Shown: piece by piece, positions 23,887 through 32,625 of the stretch
Position numbering within the stretch: the first letter of the stretch is position 1
How the letters are laid out: each line of letters begins with the position of its first letter
Assembly: GCF_030695085.1 (NCBI RefSeq)
Contig: NZ_JAUYTS010000188.1
Span: 1-33,520 of the forward strand
Length of the DNA stretch: 33,520 nt
Reading direction: 5' to 3'
Origin: Falsiroseomonas sp.
Lineage (GTDB): Bacteria > Pseudomonadota > Alphaproteobacteria > Acetobacterales > Acetobacteraceae
Translations under genes and position numbers: made by a program
Notes under the pieces: generated by a model
Databases searched by the model: none
The model's input: the letters and a program-made list of their open reading frames with translations, nothing else
Told to the model about the DNA's origin: nothing

Positions 23887-25137
23887 ATGCGCGTGCTGGC
23901 CGCCGTCATTGTCCCGCCGCATCTTTCGGTCAGCGGTGGCGCGCGGGCGGCGGAGCAGCTCAGCGCAGCGCTTGCGCCCTACTGTGATATCACGGTTGCC
24001 AGCATGATGAACGGCACCGGCACCCAGACGCACGGCGCCGGCCCGATGCTCCGCCGCCGCCAGGTTCGCAGCGCGCTGCCGCCGCTGCTGCCATGGTCCT
24101 GGCTGCCCAACCGATACGCCACCCTGTTCTACCGTTCCGACATCCCGCGCCTCGTCGCCGAGGGCCACGACATCGTCCACCTGCACAACCCGATGCCAGC
24201 ACTGGAGTTCGGGCGCATCGCCCGGGCCTGCCGTGCAAGGGGCACGCCCTATGTCATTTCCACCCACGGCTTCAACGAGGTGGCAAACGGCGGGACGATC
24301 TACGGTTTCGATGCCGTCCGGCGCCAGGTCTGGCAGCAACTCGTCTATGCGCCAGTGGCACGCGCGGTGCGTGGCGCGGCGGCGGTCTTCGCGCTGTCGC
24401 CAGCGGATATCGAGATTGTGCGTGGCATGGGATTCGCCGGAAGCATCGTTGTCGTCAACAACGGCGTCGATTTGCCGCCTCTCTCAGCGCCTCAGGAAAT
24501 TCCGGGCGACGCCGCGCCACAGGATGCCGAGATCCTGGCCAAATTCGGCATCCCGCCCGATGCGCACGGCATCCGCTGCATGTTCCTGGCCAACCATACG
24601 GCCAACAAGGGACTTCCCGACCTCCTCGCCGCCTTCGGGAAGCTCGAAATCCCCTTCACCCTGGTAGTCGGCGGGGAGCGTCGCGATACGGTCGATTATG
24701 GTGGCCACCTGCATCCGGGCCGCCAGGACCAGCGGATCATCGTCACCGGCCGGCTGTCCGATACCGAAGTCGCCGCGCTGTTTCGCCAATCGGACCTGTT
24801 CGTCTTCCCGACGCTCGCCGACACCTTCCCGTTGGTGGTTCTGGAGGCGATGTCGCATGGCGTGCCGGTGCTCGCGTCCCGCGTTGGCGGCATCCCCTAC
24901 CAGATCGACGAAGGCTCCGGCGTGCTGGTGCCGCCGGGCGATCCCGGCGCGCTCGCGGCCGCCGTTGAGCGGCTGGCGGCGGAGCCCGATCGTCTGAGGC
25001 AGATGGGGCGGCACGCCAGAGCCCGTGTTGCGGCGGAGTTCACCTGGCAACGGGCGGCGGATCGCGCGATGGAAGGCTACCGCGCGGTGCTGTGCCGGCA
25101 TCGCGGCGGTGTGAAGGTTTCCAGCCGTGTGGACTAG
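23887..25137 (+). CDS. Glycosyltransferase family 4 (GT-B fold)
   Basis: The 416-residue cytoplasmic enzyme has an N-terminal acceptor domain (VIVPPHLSVSGGARAAEQLS, then DIVHLHNPMPALEFGR, VISTHGFNE) and a C-terminal donor domain (FLANHTANKGLPDLLAAF, RIIVTGRLSDTEVAALF, LFVFPTLADTFPLVVLEAMS). The usual E-x7-E motif is D-x7-E here (DTFPLVVLE), a mild change. A retaining transfer of a nucleotide sugar to the growing lipid-linked unit is expected, but donor and linkage are unknown. ATG 23887 has AAGG about 8 bases upstream and starts at the first strand. The alternative is GTG 23824, which overlaps the previous stop and would add 21 residues. Its last 11 bases overlap the flippase gene. Confidence 0.91.
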   Translation: MRVLAAVIVPPHLSVSGGARAAEQLSAALAPYCDITVASMMNGTGTQTHGAGPMLRRRQVRSALPPLLPWSWLPNRYATLFYRSDIPRLVAEGHDIVHLHNPMPALEFGRIARACRARGTPYVISTHGFNEVANGGTIYGFDAVRRQVWQQLVYAPVARAVRGAAAVFALSPADIEIVRGMGFAGSIVVVNNGVDLPPLSAPQEIPGDAAPQDAEILAKFGIPPDAHGIRCMFLANHTANKGLPDLLAAFGKLEIPFTLVVGGERRDTVDYGGHLHPGRQDQRIIVTGRLSDTEVAALFRQSDLFVFPTLADTFPLVVLEAMSHGVPVLASRVGGIPYQIDEGSGVLVPPGDPGALAAAVERLAAEPDRLRQMGRHARARVAAEFTWQRAADRAMEGYRAVLCRHRGGVKVSSRVD

Positions 25138-26383
25138 GCTGCACCTGTCGCGGATCTCCTGGTCGCTGGTTGACCAGGGCGTCGTCAGCGGCGGCACATT
25201 CCTGCTGAACGTGCTTCTGGCACGCGGGCTTCCGGCGGGCGAATACGGCGTCTTCGCCTTGCTGTTCGGCGGGATGCTCACGCTGCAGCTGCTCAACACC
25301 ACCCTGGTGGTGCATCCACTCTCGGTCCGCCTGGTGACGGCCGCGCCGGAAGACCGGCCGAGGCTGCTCACGGCGAGCCTGGTCCTGATCGCCGGCATTT
25401 CGCTGGGGATGGCGGCGTTGCTGGCGCTGGTCCTGGCGTTGCTCGGCGTGCCGGAGTTGATTTTGCCCGCACTGGCCTGCTTCCTGACATGGCAGTTCCA
25501 GGAAGGCGCGCGGCGCGGCCTGCTATCCGCCTTCCGCTTCCGCGCCGCCACGCTGGGGGATGCGGTCAGCTATCTCGGTCAGGCGGGCGTCGTGCTCGGC
25601 CTAGCCGCAAGCGGGATGCTGACGCTCACCGGTGCGCTCTACGGCATGGCCGCCACCTCGGCCCTGGGCGCGGCATGGCAGATCCTGCAACTCGACCTTC
25701 GGCATTCCGGCCCGCTGCAGCTGCGCACCACGGTGCTGGACTACCTGTCGATCGGCGGCGGCTGGGCGCTTGGCAACGGGTTGCTGCTGCATGGCCGTTC
25801 GCAGATTCTGCTCTGGGGCCTTGCGGCAAGCTCGGGCGCCGCCGCAGTCGCCTCCTTCCAGGCGGCGCTGAACCTCGTAAACGTGACCGGCCCCATCCTG
25901 CTCAGCCTGTGCAGCATCATCCCGCCCACCGCGTCGCACGCCCGGGCCAGGGGGTTGGCGGAGGCCTGGCGGGCATCGCGGGTCTATGCCGTGCTCATGG
26001 CCCCGCTGGTACTGGCCTATGCCGCCGTGGTCATCGCCGCGCCGGAGACGATGCTCTGGCTGCTATATGGTTCACAATCCGACTATCTCGGGCTGTCGAC
26101 GGCGCTGCGTCTGCTCATTATCGCAACGCTGCTGGGCTATGCTGCCGATGTGGTGGCCGCGTTCCTGCACGGCGTCAGCGCCGTCCATCTTGCCTTCCAG
26201 ATCGCCGTCATCGGTGCGGTGGCCACAGTCGTCATCGCGCCGCCGCTGATCGGAACGCTCGGCCTGATCGGCGTCTGCCTCACGCATATCGGCGCGAATC
26301 TCGCGCGACTCGTTGCTTCCTGGATCGTGCTGTCCCGCCTGATCGGCGGGACGGCGGCCGCACCCGCCACGGGGTCGGCATGA
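25127..26383 (+). CDS. Wzx-like polysaccharide flippase (MATE/Wzx superfamily)
   Basis: The 418-residue protein has roughly twelve hydrophobic helices and the N-terminal pattern of polysaccharide translocases: SWSLVDQGVVSGGTFLLNVLLARGL (in two runs), then PAGEYGVFALLFGG. It should flip the undecaprenyl-pyrophosphate-linked repeat unit to the periplasm. The GTG start lies inside the end of the preceding GT4 gene, with GAAGG about 8 bases upstream, and the gene ends at TGA overlapping a downstream ATG (ATGA at 26380-26383). Sequence conservation in this family is low, so the call rests on topology, the N-terminus and operon position beside a Wzy-like gene. An 1,047-codon frame overlapping it from 25489 belongs to the next gene and is not translated here. 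Confidence 0.85.
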   Translation: MWTRLHLSRISWSLVDQGVVSGGTFLLNVLLARGLPAGEYGVFALLFGGMLTLQLLNTTLVVHPLSVRLVTAAPEDRPRLLTASLVLIAGISLGMAALLALVLALLGVPELILPALACFLTWQFQEGARRGLLSAFRFRAATLGDAVSYLGQAGVVLGLAASGMLTLTGALYGMAATSALGAAWQILQLDLRHSGPLQLRTTVLDYLSIGGGWALGNGLLLHGRSQILLWGLAASSGAAAVASFQAALNLVNVTGPILLSLCSIIPPTASHARARGLAEAWRASRVYAVLMAPLVLAYAAVVIAAPETMLWLLYGSQSDYLGLSTALRLLIIATLLGYAADVVAAFLHGVSAVHLAFQIAVIGAVATVVIAPPLIGTLGLIGVCLTHIGANLARLVASWIVLSRLIGGTAAAPATGSA

Positions 26384-26412
26384 AAAGCATCATTTCCCGG
26401 AAAGGTCCTGCC

Positions 26413-28632
26413 ATGCCAGACGCGAAGCCATCCCGGCTCGCCATCATCGGCTGCGGTGCGGTCGTACAGCACCACCTGCTGCCGGCCCTGCGACGCATCG
26501 GCTGGCGACCGGACGTCCTCGTCGATCCGTCCGAGCGGAACCTTGCCGCCACGGCGGCCATCGCCGGCGGCGGCAAGTCACTCCTCCGAACCGCGGACTG
26601 GGCCAAGGTTGCCGATTCCTTCGATGCGGCGGTCGTCGCCGCGCCGCACACGCTGCATGGCCCGATCGGCAAGGCACTGATTGCCGCGGGCAAGCATGTG
26701 TTCATGGAAAAGCCGCTTGCGACCAGCCCGGCCGATGCGCGCCTGATGCTGGAGGCGGCGGACCGCGCCGGCACCATTCTCTCGGTTGGGCTGCTGCGGC
26801 GCTACCTGCATGTGACGCGCTGGATGAAGGCGCTGCTCGAAGCCGGCGTCCTCGGCACCATCCGCCGGTTCGAGGCGCGGGAGGGTTTCGTCTTCAATTG
26901 GGCGACCAGCACCGACGGCCTGCTCAAGCCCGGCCTGGCCGGCGGCGGCGTGCTGATGGACACGGGCGCCCACACGCTGGACGAGATCCTGTGGTGGCTT
27001 GGTGAGGCGCGCATCGCGCGCTACCGCGACGATGCGCTGACCGGCGTGGAGGCGGATTGCCTGATCGAGCTGGATCTCGCCGCGGGCGGCCATGGCTTGA
27101 TCGAGCTTAGCCGCAGCCGCGAGCTGCCGAACACCTGCCGCATCGAGGGCACGAACGGCTATATCGAGGTGCATCTCTATCGTAACGAGGTGCTTTCGTG
27201 CTCTGAGAATGTCCGCGCCTTCAAGGCGCATGGCTTCGGTGTCGGCAGCTTCCCGGAGCAGCGCTTCCCCGAGCTGTTCAGCGCCGAGCTGACGGATTTC
27301 CGCAAGAGCATCTCCAGCGGCCGCCAGCTTGGCGTGGCGGGGGCGGAGGGGCTGCGCTCCATCGAGGCGATCGAGGCCTGCTATGCACGGCGCGAGCCGC
27401 TGGACCTTCCCTGGGACGCCGCCGCCCCTCACCCGGAATTGCCGGCCGTGGCGCGTGGCACGAAGGTCGCCATCACCGGCGCCACCGGCTTCATCGGTGG
27501 CAGGCTTGCCGAACGCCTGCTGCAGCAGGGCGCGGAGGTGCGCTGCCTGGTCCGCAGCATCGGCACCGCCGTCCGGCTGGCGCGGCTGCCGGTGGATATC
27601 CGCAAGGTCGACCTGACGGATTCGGCCGCGGTGATGGAAGCGCTCGAGGGTGTGGAGCTCGTCTTCCACTGCGCCTACGACCCGCGCTCCGCCGCGCAGA
27701 ACCTGACCGGCACGCGCAACCTGATCGAGGCCTGTCTGGCGAGGAAGGCGAAGCGCTTCGTCTATACCAGCACCTTCTCGGTCTATGAGCCCTTCCCGGA
27801 TGGCAAGCTGACCGAGGAGACGCGGGATGGCGACAAGTCCTGGGTCTACACGCGCACCAAGCTGGAACTGGAACAGGCGGTGCTGGACGCGGTGCGGACC
27901 AGGGGGCTGCAGGGCACCATCGTCCAGCCCACGATCGTCTATGGCCCGTTCTCCCGCCCATGGACCATCGCGCCTGCGGAAATGCTGCTCTATGGCACCG
28001 TGATCCTGCCCGATGGTGGTGAGGGGCTGTGCAATGCGGTGCATGTCGACGACGTCGTCGACGCCATGATCCTGGCGTCGCAGCGCCCGGAAGCGATCGG
28101 CGAGCGCTTCATCATCTCGGGGCCGGAGCCGGTGACCTGGGGCCGCTTCTTCGAATCCTTCGCCTCCGCGCTCCGCGTCGCGGGCCCCGTCTATCGACCG
28201 GCTGCGGACATCGCGCGGGAGAACAGCGGCCTGCTGCACGACATCAAGCTGGTCGCCCGCAACCCGAAGAAGATCGTGCAGATCGCGGTGCGCGCGCCGG
28301 CTGTCCGGAGCCTGCTGCAGGCCGGCCTCGATTCCCTTCCAAAGCCGGCCTACGACCTGGTGAGCCGGCTGTATTTCGGCGATGGCAGCCGGCCTACCGG
28401 CGTGGTCCACCTGCCGGACCCCCAATTGCTGCGGCTGTACGCGGCAAAGGCCTCGGTCGATTCGGGGAAAGCGCGACGCCTGCTCGGCTATGCACCACGC
28501 TATGATTTCGGTCGTGGCATGGCGGCCACGGCCCCTTACCTGGACTGGGCCTTCGGCGCGCAACGGCGGGCAGGCCGGACGGGCGAAACCGTCCAGGCCG
28601 GGCGGGAGCCGGCGACGATGGCCGCGGAATAG
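26413..28632 (+). CDS. Fusion of Gfo/Idh/MocA oxidoreductase and extended SDR epimerase
   Basis: The 739-residue protein joins two NAD(P) enzymes. Residues 1-340 form a Gfo/Idh/MocA oxidoreductase: Rossmann loop AIIGCGAVVQHH, FMEKPLAT with the catalytic Lys near 100, and GGGVLMDTGAHTLDEI near 182 with the conserved Asp and His. After a short linker (PHPELPAVARG), residues 350-700 form an SDR: KVAITGATGFIGGRL, VYTSTFSVYEPF, and YTRTK (Tyr and Lys four apart, near 479). Such a pair could oxidise a nucleotide sugar and then reduce or epimerise it without releasing the intermediate. ATG 26413 has AAAGG 7 bases upstream; ATG 26380 overlaps the flippase stop and is an alternative. No stop or frame break separates the domains, so the fusion looks real. 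The substrate is unknown. Confidence 0.9.
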   Translation: MPDAKPSRLAIIGCGAVVQHHLLPALRRIGWRPDVLVDPSERNLAATAAIAGGGKSLLRTADWAKVADSFDAAVVAAPHTLHGPIGKALIAAGKHVFMEKPLATSPADARLMLEAADRAGTILSVGLLRRYLHVTRWMKALLEAGVLGTIRRFEAREGFVFNWATSTDGLLKPGLAGGGVLMDTGAHTLDEILWWLGEARIARYRDDALTGVEADCLIELDLAAGGHGLIELSRSRELPNTCRIEGTNGYIEVHLYRNEVLSCSENVRAFKAHGFGVGSFPEQRFPELFSAELTDFRKSISSGRQLGVAGAEGLRSIEAIEACYARREPLDLPWDAAAPHPELPAVARGTKVAITGATGFIGGRLAERLLQQGAEVRCLVRSIGTAVRLARLPVDIRKVDLTDSAAVMEALEGVELVFHCAYDPRSAAQNLTGTRNLIEACLARKAKRFVYTSTFSVYEPFPDGKLTEETRDGDKSWVYTRTKLELEQAVLDAVRTRGLQGTIVQPTIVYGPFSRPWTIAPAEMLLYGTVILPDGGEGLCNAVHVDDVVDAMILASQRPEAIGERFIISGPEPVTWGRFFESFASALRVAGPVYRPAADIARENSGLLHDIKLVARNPKKIVQIAVRAPAVRSLLQAGLDSLPKPAYDLVSRLYFGDGSRPTGVVHLPDPQLLRLYAAKASVDSGKARRLLGYAPRYDFGRGMAATAPYLDWAFGAQRRAGRTGETVQAGREPATMAAE

Positions 28633-28635
28633 GCC

Positions 28636-29859
28636 ATGAATGCCATCGCCCCGCCGTACCGGGGACCCGAGCCCCCGAACCCGCGTCCGGGTGGGCGGTC
28701 CCTGGAAATTCGCCATCTGGCCGTTGCCGATGGCCTGGGACACCCGAGCGAGGCGAATGGCGTGCACAACGTCGCCCGCGCCTTGGTGCGGGAGCAGCGG
28801 GCAGCGGGCGAGCGGGCCAGCCTGGTGCTGCTGGCCCGCGGCGATATCGCGCCGAAGGCGGATGCCACCTGCCCGACCCGGATCGTCCGGATGGAGGGGT
28901 TGGCGCTGCGCGGGCGCACGGTGCGGCTGTCGCAGGCGACGATCGAGGCGCTGCTCGCCGAAGCCGGACCCGCCACCGTGTGCCATATCCATGGTGGCCG
29001 GGAGCCGATGCTGCGCGGGCTGGCCCAGGCGCTGCGCTGCCGCGGCATCCCCTATGCCATCACCGTGCATGGTCGCTTTTCCCACGTCTACGACCCGGCG
29101 GGCCGCACGCTGAAGCGCAGCACCGCGCTCTACCTGCGACTTTTCGAACGCAGGCTGCTGGAAGGGGCACGGGTGGTTCAGGCGCTGTCTGGCGAGGAAG
29201 CAACGATTCTCCGGCGGGTCGCCCCCCGTGCCCGGATCAAGATCATCGGAAACGGCGCCTATTCCTCCCGCCTCGGCGCGCTGCCCGCGGCACCGGCGGC
29301 GCGGGCGCCTTCGCCGGAATTCCCGCATTTCGGCTATTGCGGCCGCTACGCCATAGCCCACAAGGGACTCGACCTGCTGCTTGAAGGCTTCGCCGCCTAT
29401 GTGAATTCTGGCGGGGCAGGCCGGCTGACGATGCTGGGCAGCGGCCCGGCGCAGGCGGAGCTGGTGCGAATGGCGGCGAGGCTTGGCATCGCCGGCCGCG
29501 TGCGAATCCTGGGGCCACGCTTTGGCGACGCGCGGGATGCGGCCTTGCTGGAGTGCGACTACTTCATCATGGCTTCGCGCTTCGAAGGGGTGCCGCTTGC
29601 AGCGCTGGAGGCGGCACTGCTCGGCCTGCCGCTGATCGTCACGGCCGGTACTGGCCTGCGCGCGGTGGTGATGGCGGAACGGGCCGGCCTGCCCATCGCC
29701 GAGCATAGCGCGGCGGCGGTCGGTGCCGCGCTGCACGAGGCCGCGGCACTGTCGCCCGCTGAGTGGCGGGCCCGCGCCGCCGCCGCCCATGCACTCGTGG
29801 CGCGCCACGGCGACTGGACCGAGATTTCGGCACGGTTGCGCGAAAGCTACCTGCGATGA
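28636..29859 (+). CDS. Glycosyltransferase family 4 (GT-B fold), second copy
   Basis: The 407-residue protein has a GT4 layout: HPSEANGVHNVARALVRE and HIHGGREPMLRG in the acceptor half; YCGRYAIAHKGLDLLLEGF, LTMLGSGPAQAELVRMA and SRFEGVPLAALEAALLG in the donor half. The E-x7-E motif is intact (EGVPLAALE). A 25-residue proline-rich N-terminus precedes the first strand. It starts 3 bases after the fusion gene's stop and overlaps the Wzy-like gene by ATGA. It should add one sugar of the repeat unit in the cytoplasm. It is clearly different from the GT4 gene at 23887, so the two probably form different linkages. Confidence 0.91.
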   Translation: MNAIAPPYRGPEPPNPRPGGRSLEIRHLAVADGLGHPSEANGVHNVARALVREQRAAGERASLVLLARGDIAPKADATCPTRIVRMEGLALRGRTVRLSQATIEALLAEAGPATVCHIHGGREPMLRGLAQALRCRGIPYAITVHGRFSHVYDPAGRTLKRSTALYLRLFERRLLEGARVVQALSGEEATILRRVAPRARIKIIGNGAYSSRLGALPAAPAARAPSPEFPHFGYCGRYAIAHKGLDLLLEGFAAYVNSGGAGRLTMLGSGPAQAELVRMAARLGIAGRVRILGPRFGDARDAALLECDYFIMASRFEGVPLAALEAALLGLPLIVTAGTGLRAVVMAERAGLPIAEHSAAAVGAALHEAAALSPAEWRARAAAAHALVARHGDWTEISARLRESYLR

Positions 29860-31292
29860 GCCAGCCAACACCCCTGCCCCTCTCGGGGCCGATGCTCGGG
29901 CAGGCGTTGCGGGCAGGGGCGCGCGGCGCGGTGCACCGAAGCCTCGCCGACCGCTACTTCATGGCGCTCGCCGTGAGCCTGTGCGGCTATGCGATCTTCG
30001 GCAAGGGCTTTGCCTATCTCGGCTTGGCGCCGCTCTACATCGGCGAGATCCTGCTCGGCCTTGGGGTGCTGGTCCTGCTGTTCAGCGGCTGCCTTCTCGG
30101 CACGCTGACCAATCTGACGAACCTGCTGCTGACGGCGCTGTGCCTGTGGGTTGTGATCAGGATGGTGCCCTTCATCGGCATCCACGGAATCGATGCGCTA
30201 CGCGACAGCGTGCTGGTGCTGTACGGCGCCTTCGCCTTCGTGGCCTGTGGGCTGCTGCTGCAGCGGCCGAGCCGCCTGCCCCTGACGCTCGGCCTTTTTG
30301 GCACCTTCGCACTGATCTATGGGGCCTATGGCTGGGTGCCCTATGCGCTGGCTCAGATCCCGCAGCTGGTGCCGGCCTGGCCAGGCTCCGGCCTGCCGCT
30401 GGTCCTTCTGCGACCCGGCGAGGTGGCGGTGCACCTTGCGGGAACCACGGTCTTCGCCTTGCTGTTCTTTCGGCGCGTCAACTGGCTCTGGCTGCTCCTG
30501 CTGCTGGTGGCAATTGGACTTACGGCTGGCCAGAGCCGCGGCGGGATGCTGGCCATCGCGCTACCCGTCGGCTGCGCCATCCTGGTCTCGGGCAAGACGC
30601 TCGATGCGCTGAAGGCGCTCGGCGTCGTCCTTGTCCTGGTCGGCGCGGCATCCAGCCTCGCGGGTGGGCTCGAAATCGGCAGCAGCAGCCGTGGGTTGAG
30701 CCTCGAGCAGATCATGCTGAACGCCCTGAGCATCTTCAAGGACACATCGGAGGCCGGGCTGGACGGGACCAAGATGTGGCGCCTGCGTTGGTGGCAGGAT
30801 ATCCTGGGATACACCGTGCACGGCCCGCATTTCTGGACCGGCAAGGGCTTCGGCATCTCGCTGGCGGAGTCGGACGGCTATCAGGGGACCATCGTGCCTG
30901 GCACGCCGATCCTGCGTAGCCCGCACAACGCGCACCTGACCATCCTCGCCCGCGCCGGAGTGCCGGGCATCGTCCTCTGGGTGGCGATGCTGGTGTCGTG
31001 GTTCGCGATGATGGCGAGCAGCATGCTGCTGGCGCGGCGCCGCGGCGAGCAGGGCTGGTTCCGCCTTTTCCTGTTCCTGGCCTGCTACCTGGCCTCCATC
31101 CTGGTCAACGCCTCCTTCGATGTGGCGCTTGAGGGCCCGATGCTTGGGATCTGGTTCTGGGTCCTGCTTGGCCTGGGTAGCGGAAGCTCGATGATCTACC
31201 GGGCGCAATCCGTCGGCGGCCCGCCGCCGATGCCGCGCCGCATCCTGCAGCGGCGCCCCGCCAACCGAGACGGGCTGAAACAACCCAACTGA
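29856..31292 (+). CDS. Wzy-like polysaccharide polymerase / O-antigen ligase family membrane protein
   Basis: The 478-residue protein has about eleven helices and one large periplasmic loop (about residues 270-365) containing KDTSEAGLDGTKMWRLRWWQDI, HFWTGKGFGIS and PILRSPHNAHLTILARAG. The pattern of a W-rich segment, G-x-G-F/G and S-P-H-N-x-H-L is typical of the Wzy_C/ligase family. It should polymerise repeat units on the periplasmic face. The ATG overlaps the stop of the preceding GT4 gene (ATGA at 29856-29859), indicating coupling. It is the last gene of the operon. No clear hairpin follows, and 31293-31555 holds nothing else I can support. Confidence 0.9.
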   Translation: MSQPTPLPLSGPMLGQALRAGARGAVHRSLADRYFMALAVSLCGYAIFGKGFAYLGLAPLYIGEILLGLGVLVLLFSGCLLGTLTNLTNLLLTALCLWVVIRMVPFIGIHGIDALRDSVLVLYGAFAFVACGLLLQRPSRLPLTLGLFGTFALIYGAYGWVPYALAQIPQLVPAWPGSGLPLVLLRPGEVAVHLAGTTVFALLFFRRVNWLWLLLLLVAIGLTAGQSRGGMLAIALPVGCAILVSGKTLDALKALGVVLVLVGAASSLAGGLEIGSSSRGLSLEQIMLNALSIFKDTSEAGLDGTKMWRLRWWQDILGYTVHGPHFWTGKGFGISLAESDGYQGTIVPGTPILRSPHNAHLTILARAGVPGIVLWVAMLVSWFAMMASSMLLARRRGEQGWFRLFLFLACYLASILVNASFDVALEGPMLGIWFWVLLGLGSGSSMIYRAQSVGGPPPMPRRILQRRPANRDGLKQPN

Positions 31293-31555
31293 GGCCACTC
31301 CTCGGCGCAGCGGGAGGGGCAGGGCGAAGGCAGGGCTTGGCCGGTTGCCGTACTGGCCCGGCCCACGCACCCCGTGGACGGGCGCCAGGACGGATGGTGA
31401 TTGGTGTGCATCGCGCCGCGAGCACAGCCGCAGCCACCGCAATGAGCTGGGGCCTGACCGACGAAGCTGCGGCTTGCCGCGGTCGTGCGGCGGACGTGAT
31501 CAAGGATGCCGTGAGGGGGCGAGCCAATCGCCAACCCCCTCTGAGCAATCAGAAA
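31293..31555. other. Gene-free region between the EPS operon end and rpsD
   Basis: The region between convergent genes shows only arginine-rich frames without coding bias. No tRNA-like or mobile-element sequence is seen. The right border overlaps the T-rich end of the rpsD terminator. Confidence 0.4.
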
Positions 31556-31577
31556 GGCGGAGCCATCAGGCCCCGCC
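31556..31577 (-). terminator. Rho-independent terminator of rpsD
   Basis: On the minus strand GGCGGGGCC pairs with GGCTCCGCC around TGAT, with one mismatch, and is followed by TTTCT. It begins 10 bases after the rpsD stop, the usual spacing for an intrinsic terminator. Confidence 0.85.
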
Positions 31578-31586
31578 CCGCTAGCC

Positions 31587-32204
31587 TCAGCGCGAGTAGA
31601 ACTCGACCACCAGGTTCGGTTCCATCTGCACCGGATACGGCACATCGCTCAGCTTCGGCGCGCGCAGGATGCGGCCGCGCATCGCGCGGTGGTCGACCTC
31701 GATGTATTCCGGCACGTCGCGCTCACCGGACTGCGCGGCATCCAGCACGCAGGTCAGCTGCTTCGACTTTTCCTTCACCTCGATCACGTCCGTGTCCTTG
31801 ACCAGGTAGGACGGGATGTTGAGGCGCTTGCCGTTGATCAGCACATGGCCGTGGTTCACGAACTGCCGGGCGGCGAAGGGCGTCACTGCCAGCTTCATGC
31901 GGTAGATGATGGTATCCAGCCGGCGCTCCAGGATCTCGATCAAGTTCTCCGAGGTGTCGCCCTTACGGCGCACGGCTTCCTCGTAGTACTTGCGGAACTG
32001 CTTCTCGCCGATGTTGCCGTAGTAGCCCTTGAGCTTCTGCTTCGCCATCAGCTGCACGCCGAAGTCGGTCGGCTTCTGCTTGCGGCGCTGGCCGTGCTGG
32101 CCGGGGCCGTATTCGCGCTTGGCGATTGGCGACTTGGCGCGGCCCCAGAGGTTGACGCCGAGGCGGCGATTGATCTTGTACTTGCTTTCTGCGCGCTTGG
32201 TCAT
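31587..32204 (-). CDS. rpsD: 30S ribosomal protein S4
   Basis: The 205-residue protein is a full-length S4. It starts [20 protein letters not shown], continues with [20 protein letters not shown] and [17 protein letters not shown], and has an S4 RNA-binding domain at about 95-155 ([20 protein letters not shown], then [18 protein letters not shown]). It lacks the N-terminal zinc-binding cysteines seen in some S4 proteins. It nucleates 30S assembly by binding 16S rRNA. A strong AGGAG lies 8 bases before ATG. It stands alone here, as in many alphaproteobacteria, rather than in an rpsM-rpsK-rpoA cluster. Its 217-base upstream region contains the promoter and possibly an autoregulatory leader, but I see no specific structure beyond the palindrome CCCTTAAGGG. 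Confidence 0.98.
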   Translation of the reverse strand: MTKRAESKYKINRRLGVNLWGRAKSPIAKREYGPGQHGQRRKQKPTDFGVQLMAKQKLKGYYGNIGEKQFRKYYEEAVRRKGDTSENLIEILERRLDTIIYRMKLAVTPFAARQFVNHGHVLINGKRLNIPSYLVKDTDVIEVKEKSKQLTCVLDAAQSGERDVPEYIEVDHRAMRGRILRAPKLSDVPYPVQMEPNLVVEFYSR

Positions 32205-32421
32205 GCGCTTCTCCTGCCCGGCACCCGCGAGGGTTCCCGGTTCTTACTTGTGCCGGCACCCTTAAGGGCATCACGGCGGGTTGTCCCGGTAGGCCCGAGG
32301 CCGGCATGGCCAAGGGCGGGCGCAGGCCCCGAAGGCCTGTCCGCGTTCCCGGAAGTGGCGGCGCTATAGAAGCGCCCGGCCCGACTTGTCAAACCGCCCT
32401 GGCCGCCCTTACTCCCTGCTC

Positions 32422-32625
32422 ATGGTCACACGCGAAGACATCCTGATCCTCGGCCTCAGCGCCGGCGTCGTCGGCAGCCTGGTCGGCGGCTTGATGCTCG
32501 GCATCGGCATGGGCCTGGTCATCGGCGGGCAGCACCTCGGCTGGCTGCTGCTGATGCCGGCAGCCCCGGTGGCGGGACTGATCGGCTATGTGCAGGCGCG
32601 CCGGTTGGCCAAGCGCCTGAACTAA
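32422..32625 (+). CDS. Small two-helix membrane protein, function unknown
   Basis: This 67-residue product has a short acidic start (MVTREDI), two hydrophobic segments (ILGLSAGVVGSLVGGLMLGI and LGWLLLMPAAPVAGLIGYV) and a basic C-terminus (ARRLAKRLN), as expected for a small inner-membrane protein. No family is recognised. The ribosome site is weak; a TTG at 32386 would give 79 residues. Its TAA overlaps the convergent TctC-family gene's stop by three bases. Glycine-rich helices could pair, but no function can be stated. Confidence 0.6.
   Translation: MVTREDILILGLSAGVVGSLVGGLMLGIGMGLVIGGQHLGWLLLMPAAPVAGLIGYVQARRLAKRLN

Noticed and set aside
25489..26412. In-frame upstream extension of the oxidoreductase-epimerase gene
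   Set aside because: It overlaps the flippase gene in another frame and reads as arginine/proline-rich sequence. Good starts exist at 26413 and 26380.
26578..29871. A 1,097-codon minus-strand open frame
   Set aside because: It lies antisense to the fusion and GT4 genes, whose motifs are unmistakable. Its translation is low-complexity and rich in Arg, Ala, Gly and Gln, as expected opposite high-GC coding sequence.
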